DNA of 64,000 bases from assembly GCA_963969595.1 (NCBI GenBank), contig OZ018410.1, positions 25,176,913-25,240,912 of the forward strand. The letters run 5' to 3'. The notes under the pieces are model-generated. The model was not told the DNA's origin, ran no database searches, and saw nothing but the letters and a program-made list of their open reading frames with translations. Of this stretch, positions 50,730-61,906 are shown in pieces. The position numbers and the translations under genes were made by a program. Numbering within the stretch: the stretch's first letter is position 1; each line of letters begins with the position of its first letter. The stretch is from Neckera pumila (Eukaryota; Streptophyta; Bryopsida; Hypnales; Neckeraceae).

Positions 50730-51484
50730 AGCGTTCGGCGAATCCGAAGTGATCCGTCATTCAGGGCTCCCGTCGTCGTCCTCTTTTTAGGGGTAACTCT
50801 CCATCTGTAGTGGCGGTATATTTTTCTGTCTTTTTCTTTTGCCATGGAAGCTGGCGTCTGTTGTCTTGGTCAAAGTTCGCTCTCGTTGCAGCAGCTTCGC
50901 AGTACTGAGGAGGTACTGACGACCGGACCATGAGTGGGGGACGACGCAAGCCGCGTAGGAGTAGAGTTCTTTCCTCAATGCCATGCGTCGCCTTTAGAGT
51001 TTAGCCTAATCTTTGCTCACTTCGAGGTCACGTGGAGTTCTGCGGAGTTTCTCGATTGAGCACTTGGAGTGGGATAATAATTTTGGGTTCGCGAGGTGAG
51101 AGTCGTATGAGTGGTTACGCGGATTCTTGAATTTTGGGAGTGAGGGTTTGCGTTCTACGCCAAGATTTGTTTGCTGTGACGATCGTGAGGGGAATTTAGG
51201 TTACTTGCGGAGCAAGCAAGGAAGTGTTTTGCCGTTTGTGATTGATTGAGCACGAAATGTGCTACCACGGGATCGCGATTTCTCGTGCAGAAATATATGG
51301 AGTTTGTTTATTAGATGAATATTGTTCTCCGTTGGGAGTGGATCAATTGTGACTTGGAGAGAGCAAGAACAACAGAAACCCCCGGCTCTGAATCCCTTTC
51401 GTGTGATCGGTTCTACAGTAGGAGCAGTCTAGGGATGAAAGTGTCGTGAGAGCTGGTCCATCTCCAGAATCGAAGAGTTGCGGA

Positions 51485-54400
51485 ATGATGGAAGGAAATG
51501 GGGCGCGCCACCCGCCAAGCACCGAAAACGGCGATGGCGATGGCGATGGCGATGGTGACCAGGAGATGACCACCGTGGATCTTTCCTCTTCTCCTCCTCG
51601 TGCTTCTCCTCCTCCTGTGCCGCAACAACAACATCATTCAGCAGCTGCTGCTGCGTCTTTTATTCCTCGGTTAGTAGTGGATACCTGCCTCGTGAAGGGG
51701 GTTGATGTTTGGTACTTTTAAAAATGTAGAGCATGATTGCATTGCTGCTCGACCTCTGTTTTGAATTGCATAGCTGTGGAATGTTGAAATGCAGAGCGTT
51801 GCCTTCAATACGAACTCGGGAACCGGAGATTCGATCGCAAGAGCGAAATGGCCACGATCAGGATGGGGAGGTTTTTGATCGAACGGAGATGGAGACTTTC
51901 AAGCTGGAGCTGTATCGCAGTGATCCTCTGGTGGATGTCAGGGGGCTCAAGAGGTGAATTTTCACACCCTCATAATTCAAACTAGTAAATTTTCGATGTA
52001 ATTTTGTGTTTGCCACTCATAATGCGCACGAAACAGAGTTTGTAATATGCTACTTGCATTGCTTAAGTAATTCTAAACTTCCTCCCTTGCTGCAGTATGG
52101 GAGGCCAGCAACATGCCATGCCTCACAGTCCTAGGGATCCGGAGGATTACTCGATGGATGCTGACGGTCCTACTGACAATCCGGGTTATATATCTTTGTT
52201 TATTGAGGTATGAAATCTGACTGCTGCTCGTAGAAGATCTCTAGTATCAAAGTCTTCTATTATTGTTGGGAGTCAGCATTTCTGAGGATTAGGGTTTGTC
52301 TCTGGATTTTACTTCAATCTCATGTTAACCCTAAAGTGCTCAAATGGGGAAAAGTGTCCGCTTACATATCTATTGGAGTTGAAATTAATTATTTTGGAAA
52401 CTTCAAAGAAGGTGACAAAATGTACCAACAGAAAGAAGTAGTCGTACCCTAAATTATTGAACGAATTTTTGAAGTTTGCTATAATCGATTATTAGCTTCC
52501 GAAGTTGTATTTTTACCTTGGGCACTTAGGGAGTAGTCCTGGAGGCTCTGTAAGAGTACTGCGCTTGCAACTGATTCTGAGAGGGTTTTTTCGCTTGGGA
52601 TGGGCTACTATCTAAGTTAATCAGCTCGATGAATTGGTCCCATAGAGTTGTAGCGCTAACATTTGACTTGTGGTACATTGTGGTGCAATACTATAATGTT
52701 TGGAAGTTTTTGCAGTGCCAGTGATTATGGCATCATCTGCATCTAGTAGTCTCGTGTGTAGCTTGCTTAGCTTTGATGATTTGGAAGCTGGCCAATCCAG
52801 GAATTTGGTTACACACCTGTCCGTAAACTTCTTACTGTGAATTTCAGTAATAGAAAAAATCCATACTAATATTTGGTTGTGTTTGCAGACTCAAATTGGA
52901 AAGATGGGTACCTTGATGGGAGTATTTGTGCCATGTTTTCAAAACATCATGGGCATCATATTTTACATCCGATTTACATGGTGAGTGTATGATCTGACAT
53001 ATATAGAATGTCAACCAAGAACAATATTGAAGCCTTTGATTTTTAGGTTCAACTATTTGACTGTTTTAATTTTTTATCACAGTAATACCGACCGCGACGT
53101 TTTCTTTGGATGATTTCGCAGGATTATAGGAATAGCGGGCATTTGGCACAGCCTGTTGCTAGTGTGTTTCTGCTGCTGTTGTACTTTCCTGACTGCTGTC
53201 TCCCTTAGTGCTATCGCTACGAATGGAGCTATGAAGGTTCGTTTTTGGATTCCAAAAGCACTCATCTTGATGCCTGATTGGGGCAGTTGCTGTTGTAAAC
53301 CCTGTCAATTTTAATGCCGCGACATTTTGTAGATTACTTCTGGGGTGGGTTCTCTACTAGTGCCTAAACGATCGATTGCAAATTTGCGTAGTGAAGCTTA
53401 GGTCAATGTGTTTGCACTCGCCTTCTTCATTACGCGATTTGAGAGGGGAGCAACATGGAAAGGAGAATTAACTCTGCCTCAATGCAGGGTGGAGGTCCTT
53501 ACTACCTGATAGGACGGGCACTAGGTCCTGAGGTTGGCGTGAGTATTGGACTCTGTTTCTTCCTTGGAAATGCTGTTGCTGCGTCCATGTAAGTGCGCAT
53601 TTCCAATCAGATGATTTTTCCTGGTATGAGCCTATTCTGCAAATGTTGATAGCATACTGTAAGGTCCTCGGCATAAATTACAGAACCTTTCGTGTTTGTG
53701 ACGAATATTGGAATGGGTTTCTCCTAAGCTTTGTACAACAGGAACCTGATCTCTGAAGGAATGCAGGTATATCCTGGGAGCAGTGGAGACCTTTTTAGAT
53801 GCCATCCCTGGGGCTGACATTTTTAAGCGTGAGTCCTTGAAGCCAATGCCACTAATGACTTGATAACCGAGTTTCTGAGATATCTCGGTTGCTTTGCAAA
53901 TCTAGAATTACAGCTGCCATCAATTGCCGTCGTAACATTTGAAATTAGTGCAATGTAGCTCTTGAAATTATTTGCTTGTTTCGTTGAGATCAAGAATAAT
54001 GCCGCTGGCATCTCGAAAAGCTTCAATTTCTCTCGTCAACCCCTCACCAACTATTGATTTTGCTGTGCCAGGAACTATAACTGATTTATATGTCGCGCCC
54101 TCCCCGTCAGCAGTGCCTGAAGTACTGAAGAGTCCTAGTATACATGACCTTCAAGTCTATGGACTGATATTCACAGCTGTTCTTTGCGTAATTGTATTTG
54201 GTGGGGTCAAAATCATCAACAGGGTTAGCCCGATGTTTTTGATTCCTGTGATTCTATCTCTGTTCTGCATATTTATTGGTATCGTCACAGCAGGTCGATT
54301 TGACGATTCACGTACGACCTCTCACTTTCTTGTTGCGCACTCATTCAGTGCATTTGTTGAAACACAATAGTCCTTGTATCATCCTTGTATTTTAGGATGC

Positions 54401-57400
54401 GATCTGTTTTGGGACGTATAGCTCTTTGATAAGTGACTTATTGTAAATGAAATGTTTCTCTGTTCATTTAAATCATTTTCATGCTAGTAATGTTCTTAGC
54501 TTATTTTCGATTTTCTTAAATTTCTGGATGACTTCTCCCTAATGCATCTGCACATTCTTTCTTGTCCTATTCTCTTTATTTCATGAGTAGCCATAACCCG
54601 TAGCTTAAAGTAGTTCACTCTGGAACCTATTAGTAATTTCATAAAATATTATACTGTTAGAGATTGTAGGGCATGGTTTCTTCTTTCTGTTGGTACATTT
54701 TGTTACCTAGCCTTGAACTTTCCAAATAGTTTTTTTTCAGCATCTATAGATATGGAAGCAGCCACTTTTGGCTATATGGGTACTTAAAGACTCAACGTAA
54801 TGTTCTTGTTTTTATGATTAATGGAATGCCTTCTAGTAGCAACTACCAGGATCTGCATTAGTTCTATCTGCTATTTGGTTTGTGCAGTTGGTAGTGTATT
54901 AAAATGTGTTTCATCCAATGCTGCATGCAGTTGGGGTGACGGGACTGAAATCGAGGACATTCCGAGGCAATTGGGGTTCTCAGTACCAATTTACAAACGA
55001 TGCAGGGATACCGGCTCCTACTGGTTATTACTGGGACTTTGAGTACGTATTTAGTCATTGATTTCCTCTGTATCTTTGTGTAGTTGACCAATATCTGATT
55101 ACTGTCGCTTCCATGAACCAAGACGTCCAACCTTATTTTGTGAATCTCAACCGGCTTGCTCTATCCATGCACAGAATACCATTTCTGAGCACAATTATCT
55201 TTTTCTGTGAGCTCAGATGGGGTTGAATGATTTGCAGGAGTTTACTTGGCTTGTTCTTTCCTGCGGTCACTGGAATCATGGCGGGATCTAATCGATCAGG
55301 TTCACTGAAGGACACGCAACGTTCTATACCGAGGGGGACCTTAGCTGCCATTGCTACAACTACTTCAATCTACTTGGTTTCTATCATATTGTTTGGATCT
55401 GTTGCTACACGGAATGAACTTTTAACCGACAGGTAGTTTGCCGTTTTTTTCTGGTACAATTGTGTCTTGTTCCTATATTGTGACAATGTCTGCGTGCAGT
55501 GGCTCTCACTAGTAGAAAGTTCACCCTCCAAAGGTATTCAAGAAACGTAGGCCTTTCACAATTGGCAGAGTTTACTTTCGACACTGTCTTAACCCTTTAG
55601 CGCCTGAATCCTTTCTTGATTTTTTGCATATTTTTGCTGATATCTTTATAAATATGATATATCTACCTCAAATTCATCAAATTCATCATTAAGAAAGTGT
55701 GGTTTTTAAAAAGTTAAGCATTGGGTTGGATGAATGGGAAGTTCTGTGGCCCCTGGAACCTCTCTGTTGCTCATCGTCCAGATTTTGGACTTCGGAGCGC
55801 TAAGGGGCTAAAGGCAAAGTATAATGTGTAGAGTTTAACCTATGATGACTAGTGAATGCCGGTTGAAACTCACATATCTACTCTATGTAGTAAAGTTTTG
55901 TGAGGATATGAGTTACCAACTAAAGCTTTATGTTTCGAACCATAGAGCATGCTCCAGACACTTTGGGGTTTGATTCCAGATTTATATTGTCTTTCTTTGC
56001 AGGTTATTGACCGCAACAATTGCATGGCCTGTGCCTTGGGTTGTACAAGTTGCAATCGTTCTTTCCACTCTCGGAGCAGCTCTTCAGAGTCTCACTGGGG
56101 CGCCTCGACTGCTTGCCGCAATTGCCAATGATGACATCATCCCTGTGCTGAAGTACTTCAAAGCGCCAGATGATGAGGAGCCTTATTATGCAACCGTTTT
56201 CACCATGTTCATCTGCGCTAGCTGTGTCGTCCTCGGCAATTTGGATCTTATCAGTCCTGTTACTACCATGTTCTTTCTGCTTTGTTATGGAGGAGTCAAC
56301 CTGTCATGTTTCCTGCTGGACTTACTGGATGCACCTAGCTGGCGACCCAGGTTCAAATTCCATCACTGGAGCCTTTCTCTTCTCGGTGCTGTCCTTTGCA
56401 TCAGTAAGTTGTGCAACTTCCGTTTCTTGCGACAGTGTGTGCTTTATGTTCTTTAGCGCTTTGTTTGTTTTCTGCAAAATGCTTGATCCCTTAGTGTGTG
56501 AACGGAAAATTGAAAATCCACTTTGAAAGCTCATAGCCAGTTACAAAAAGTTTGAAAATCTACTTTTACCATTCAAACAGGTAGTGTATGATTTCTTTCT
56601 TTTTATTGGTGTATTTTTTCTACTTTCTTTGATTCTTCCTAAATATATTATATTCTATAGATATGGAAGTTGCCTGTACTGAACCTTTGGGTATTTAAGG
56701 TTTGCTCTCTTTCAGTTGCTTCATTTTACTTGGTCTTGAGACTTTACTGTGGGGTTTCTTGTTTCAATTCCATCCCTAGGTGCTTGTGACTTGTCAGAGG
56801 TTACCAGTACTTTGGGTCCTTGTAGACATTGTTTCCTAATTCTCCTCGTGCTCTTTGCAGCTATTATGTTCATGATCTCGTGGGCATTCACCATAGTTGC
56901 TCTAGCACTTGCCGGCCTGCTTTATTGGTATGTAAGTATCAAGGGCAAAGGTGGTGACTGGGGAGATGGCTTCAAAAGTGCCTACTTTCAACTTGCCTTG
57001 CGTAGTCTCCGGTCACTGGGAGGTTTGTATCTAATGCGCATTTATGGTCAATTTACTTCTTTGTTGCCTTCCATCCTTTTTTAATGTATGCAGTGAATGT
57101 CGCAGTTCGCAATCACGTAAGTTCATATTTCTGTTGATTTGTCTTTCTGTCTTGTCATTTTAAATTGCAATGTGGATTGACTGTAATCTCTTATCACTTT
57201 CCTTTCCTGTGCAGCCACACCTGTGCATCCTAAAAATTGGTACCCAATTCCTCTCATCTTCTGTAAGCCTTGGGCTATTCTGCCTAGTGATGTACCATGC
57301 CACCCGAAACTGGCAGATTTTGCAAACTGCATGAAGAAAAAGGGACGTGGTATGTCCATATTTGCTTCAATTGTGGAGGGTGACTATGAAGAGAAAGCAG

Positions 57401-59417
57401 ATGAAAGCCGAGCGGTACAATTCTGACTCTTTGAAGTGAGATTTATCGTGTCTTCCATGCGAACCTCTAAATATAATAATGACCCCGTGTAAAGTATCCA
57501 AACGTATGTGTCAACAACTCAGGGCTCACCAGCAATAGACAATAGATGCTGATTGGTTTACATGGATTTCGATGGGCGACATTCCAGACAAATTAGCAAG
57601 TGGCACTTCCAACTAGGCGATGATTGAACTTTGTGACGATTTTCTTAATCTGATTCTTGTCAACCTGACAGGCTTGCCAAGTACTTTCAACTTATATTGA
57701 GCAAAAGAAATGCGAGGCAGTTGCAGAGGTGATTGTGGCTCCAAATATCGTCGAGGGGTTCCGTTTGATTGTACAGGCCATGGGCCTGGCAAACCTGAAG
57801 CCTAATATTGTGTGTATGCGCTATCCTGAGGTTTGGAGGGATCAGAGAAACAGCGTTATTCCAGAGAGCTTCGTCAGCATCATCAACGATTGCTCATTGT
57901 CTAACAAAGCAGTTGTGATAGTGAAAGGTCTAGATGAATGGCCTGGAGAGTTTGATAAGCATTATGGAACGATCGACCTGTATTGGATTGTTCGTGATGG
58001 TGGTCTTATGCTACTTCTCTCTCAGTTGCTTCGTTCCAAAGATTGTTATGAAAGCTGCAAGATTCAGGTAAGCTCCTCCTTCTCTTTTCTTCGTGTCAGT
58101 CAATTCTTGATATTCAACCCTCTTCAATTCTGAGGAAGTAACCATGAGATCAGTGTCTTGTCGACTGGCAAAACCTCAAGAATAGCTCATTGGAGTAGTT
58201 TGTACTATAGGGGACCGGGAGGTCTGCACTGTGGTCCTCTACTACTACTGTCCCGCTCGCTGAAACCGCGTTACTTGACAGGTGTTCTGCATTGCTGAGG
58301 AGGACAGTGAGGCCGACGAGTTGAAGACAGACGTGAAGAAGTTCTTGTACGATTTGCGCATGCAAGCTGATGTCATCGTGGTTACTATGAAATCCTGGGA
58401 AGATCAGCAAGAAGATGATCAAGTTGTGGAATCAACTGGAAGGGATGGTGCAATGGAAAGCTTCTCCAAGGCCCGCAAAAGGATAGCCCAGCATACTGCA
58501 GGAAACCTAGAAGCTGCAGAAAGTAGCAGCAGCAACTTCTCTCAACCAGCACTCACCGCAGCTGATGAACAACAGGTGAACACGATTTTCCCTTCTTGCT
58601 CTGATTCTGATGCCTTTTTCTCAAGTGCAGTTTGTTGAATGCGAGTCTATGAGTCTCTCTTGAGGTCTGATTACAATTGTTCCGTTGCTTAGCACTTCTG
58701 AACCACGGGAACCCATTCCCGTGGATGTTTTTGAGTGGTTCTTTCCTTAGAGTGAATTTTTTGTTAATGTAGATCTTGATCCTTCTTTTGAGAGGATTCA
58801 AATGCACTAAAGTATGTTGTATTTGTTTGTTTTATTTTTAGGTTATGATTTTGCAAAGTTTTGCTCAAGAGGTTTATTAAAATCATGGTTAGGCTGCAGC
58901 TGTTCATATTCTTAGATTCTAACATGTATATGTCAGTAACATTGCTTCTTCTATGGTCTATTTGTGGCCTGCGAACTGCAATGTTTCCCTCGAGACTGGT
59001 TCACTACCTTAAGTCTTCCTCTAGTTTTGGTGATATTGACTTTGCACTTTGAGGCATGACTGCACTTAAGAGCCATTGACAGAATAAAAAAAGAAGCAGG
59101 CATCATGGCTTGATCAGCATGAAATTGGAGAGTATTTAAAGACTTATGTTAATTGGTGTGCGAATTAATTTTTTGAGGCTAATAGTTGTGTTGCTTGTGA
59201 ACAGGTCAACAAATTCTTGTACACTTGCTTGAAACTGAATTCAATCATTATGCGGTATTCAGGCCCTGCTGCTGTTGTACTGGTGAGCTTGCCCCCTCCT
59301 CCCCCACATCACCCCGCTTTCTGCTACATGGAGTACATGGATCTCCTTGTTGACAGCATTCCTAGACTGCTTATGGTCCGCGGGTACAAACGAGATGTCG
59401 TCACCATTTTTACTTAA
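51485..59417 (+). CDS. CCC1: Cation-chloride cotransporter (SLC12 family, plant CCC1-like)
   Basis: Sixteen exons: 51485..51669, 51795..51953, 52096..52207, 52889..52980, 53122..53236, 53488..53588, 53767..53828, 54072..54311, 54931..55042, 55238..55432, 56003..56403, 56861..57022, 57215..57414, 57672..58067, 58282..58575, 59205..59417. All borders are GT-AG and phases match, giving 1012 residues (Arabidopsis CCC1 is 975). Residues 1-150 are a soluble N-terminus with a GD repeat. The 12-span transporter core runs from about 154 to 645: [78 protein letters not shown]. The C-terminal cytosolic domain has [39 protein letters not shown] and [13 protein letters not shown], and ends RDVVTIFT. It should move K+ and/or Na+ with Cl- at an endomembrane or plasma membrane. 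The second in-frame ATG follows the first directly; the first is used. Confidence 0.95.
51530..51559 (+). repeat. Coding GGCGAT hexamer repeat
   Basis: Five hexamers encode a Gly-Asp run ([10 protein letters not shown]) in the cytosolic N-terminus of the cotransporter. Confidence 0.9.
52325..52534. mobile_element. Degenerate short relative of the TTAA family in cotransporter intron 3
   Basis: The left end TTAACCCTAAAGTGCTCAA is matched on the right by TTGGGCACTTAGGG. The outer TTAA is kept only on the left. It is about 210 bp and non-coding. Confidence 0.45.
55589..55811. mobile_element. Short TTAA-family element in cotransporter intron 10
   Basis: The left end TTAACCCTTTAGCGCCTGAA and right end TTCGGAGCGCTAAGGGGCTAA are inverted repeats of about 20 bp with small gaps. 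TTAA is intact on the left and CTAA on the right. It is 223 bp and non-coding. Confidence 0.6.
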
Positions 59418-60214
59418 AAGAGTTGAGGATAGTGAAAATCTCAGCTTGCAACTTTGGTCAATGACCCCATCTAGTGTGGTTTGTTTGCAAACTTCAGTAG
59501 TGTACATGGATGAAATTTCGGTGAGATCAATCATTCATCGAGTGCAAAGGAGTTGCCTTGAATTTGAGTCGACTTTCCGTTTCCTAGCTTTGCGGCCTTG
59601 TGTGCATAGCCCCTGACCATTGTCGGGTAGTCCAATTTTCCTCTCTAGTGCGACAGAGAAACGGCCATATTGAAAAGTTTAGGGCATTAGACCTGCCTGC
59701 TGTTGAGTTGAAGGATCAACTATGTTGGCCATGTTCTAAATTGTTAACAGAGTTACGGAGCATGTACCAACAAGTTCTTGTGTTCAATGAGTTGCTTGGC
59801 GAATTAGCTTTTAACTGCCCTTCTTACCGATAAGTGTATGGATAGAATATGCAGTATCTTGTATCTGTTATAATGTATGCAAATGTTGTACACAAAATAG
59901 TGAAAATAGGTTGCTTCATACTAATTTCTCGACATTAACACTGTATAAGAAGAATGCAGTAATGAAGGAACTACATGTGTTCTATGGGTTGGTGCATTGT
60001 TCATGGCTTGGGTTTAGAGAATTGCATGCGCCTCCATGTGGACAAGCAGTGGCTCATGAGCTAACTTCTCTCAGTGAAGGCAACCTAATTGCTAAGGCAA
60101 CCCAATTTCACTACAGTATTTTAGATGCGCCTTGGTCAGACTTGATTATAACTTTCAAAATGTCCATTCTTGGTGTTAAAAGAAAAAAAATCCATCCTTG
60201 GTATTTGGTTTAAA
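59418..60214. other. 3' UTR of the cotransporter gene and spacer
   Basis: Probably transcribed 3' sequence to about 59900, then spacer up to the palindromic element. No separate gene is recognised. Confidence 0.5.
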
Positions 60215-60962
60215 TTAACCCCTAAAGGACCAAACACCATTTTTTGGCAACATAGCGATTTTGGGCAGTTCACTACAAACAGAGTTTTTATTTTTTTTCT
60301 TTGAAAATTTCACAAAACATGTGTCTGAGGAGTAGCTTTAAGGTCCAACAATTTTCATAACTTTTGACTACACGGTTAAAAAGTTATTGCATGATATGTA
60401 ATTTTCTATGTTTGGTGGGCAGTCCGGGCAGCTCAAAAAAGTCCTTCAAAAATCACTTTTTTGAAAAATGAAAAAGTTGGAAGTGGTTCTAAGGAAACAT
60501 TTAAGAGTAGAAAAGTTTGAATCACTCCATTTTGTTAAATGAAGTAAGTTATTAAGAATTCCAGTTTGTGGGTAGGTATATAGTCTCTGGATTCCAAACC
60601 TATCTACAAATTGGAATTCTTAATAACTCTCACCTCATTAAACAAAATGGAGTGATTCAAACTTTTCCACTCATAAATGTTTCCTTTGAACCATTTCCAA
60701 CTTTTTAATTTTTCAAAAAAGTGATTTTTGAAGGAGTTTTTTGAGCTACCTAGGCTACCCGCCGAACACAGAAAACTACATATCATGCAATAACTTTTTA
60801 ACCATGTAGTCAAAAGTTATGAAAATTGTTGGACCTTAAAGCCACTCCTTGGGCACATGTTTTGTGAAATTTTCAAAGAAAAAAATTAAAAACTCTGTTT
60901 GTAGTGAGCTGCCCAAAATCGCTATATTGCCAAAAAATGGTGTTTGGTCCTCTAGGGGTTAA
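60215..60962. mobile_element. TTAA-flanked palindromic (foldback) element, copy E
   Basis: Both halves are near-identical inverted copies of about 350 bp around a loop near 60565-60605. The left end is TTAACCCCTAAAGGACCAAA and the right end is TTTGGTCCTCTAGGGGTTAA. Each half matches the right part of copy D (TAACTTTT.AACCATGTAGTC, AAAAGTT.TGAAAATTGTTGG), so it is two right halves joined head to head. Confidence 0.8.
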
Positions 60963-61906
60963 GAAAATAACTTCTAACTACAATAGTTTTGTTTCTATTC
61001 ATCATGAAACTTTGAAAAAAATCAATGAATTCTTGCAACTGCCAATTTCACATGTTAGAAACCAAATTATCTAGTACATTGTGATTTTTATGATGAATAC
61101 CAAAATTTTATCAATTAATTTCATTAAGGCTAAATTTAATTTGACGGTAGTGAAATGGCTTGGAGGTCGCTGTTACATAATACTAAAGTGTCACTTGCTG
61201 AGACCTACCTTCTTCCTTGGATCCCGAGGACGGAATTATATCCCCTAGGATATCTTGGACAAGCCTTTAGTTTAAGTCTCCATGAGATTCTTGAATGGGG
61301 CATCTTCCATTTCAGGGCCCCCAATGTTATGCATAGGTTTTTTGGATTTACAATATAAAACAGTTTCTTGAAGTTATTTATAGTATTTTTCATTACTTGT
61401 GGCTTGTGAAGAATTTTCAAATTAACTGGATTGATTTTGTTGTATTTACCTCACTTTTTGCTATAAAAATGATAAAACGACCAAAATGACAAATTTTCTT
61501 TGACATTAGCAGATAATTTCCACATTGATAGACAAACACATTGTCTCATGCAACAAAAAATAAGATTGAAACTCAAATAATAGAAAAGGTTAAATTGATC
61601 TGAGAAATGATTTTTGACCATATGGCAACAGACTTGGTCCTTAAGGTGTTCAGCTGCCTGCCTGGTGTCCCTAAAAATGAGTAGATATTGTTTTGGAACA
61701 TTTGTATCGATGTGATGGAACTTCTGCATCTTTGGATCGGACAACTGAAAGAAAATAAGAATACCCGCAAATGAAAGAATGCTCGATTTAATGAGATTTG
61801 ATAACTATGCCCCAATCTGGGTATACAAATGCACTATTCCGTGCCTACTGAAAAAATGTCTATTAAGCAACTCTAGATATGCTTGCCATTACCAATAGAC
61901 TACGAT
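60963..61906. other. AT-rich spacer downstream of two convergent genes
   Basis: No gene is recognised. The part nearest 61907 is probably 3' UTR of the minus-strand coiled-coil gene. Confidence 0.5.

Larger units (their letters stand above)
49772..51484. other. Spacer, minisatellites and promoter of the cotransporter gene
   Basis: Contains a 12 bp minisatellite (49843-49914) and an AAAAC/AAAC microsatellite (50110-50187). GC rises from about 50300. 51000-51484 probably holds promoter and 5' UTR of the cation-chloride cotransporter gene. An unassigned minus-strand frame lies at 50490-50729. Confidence 0.45.
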
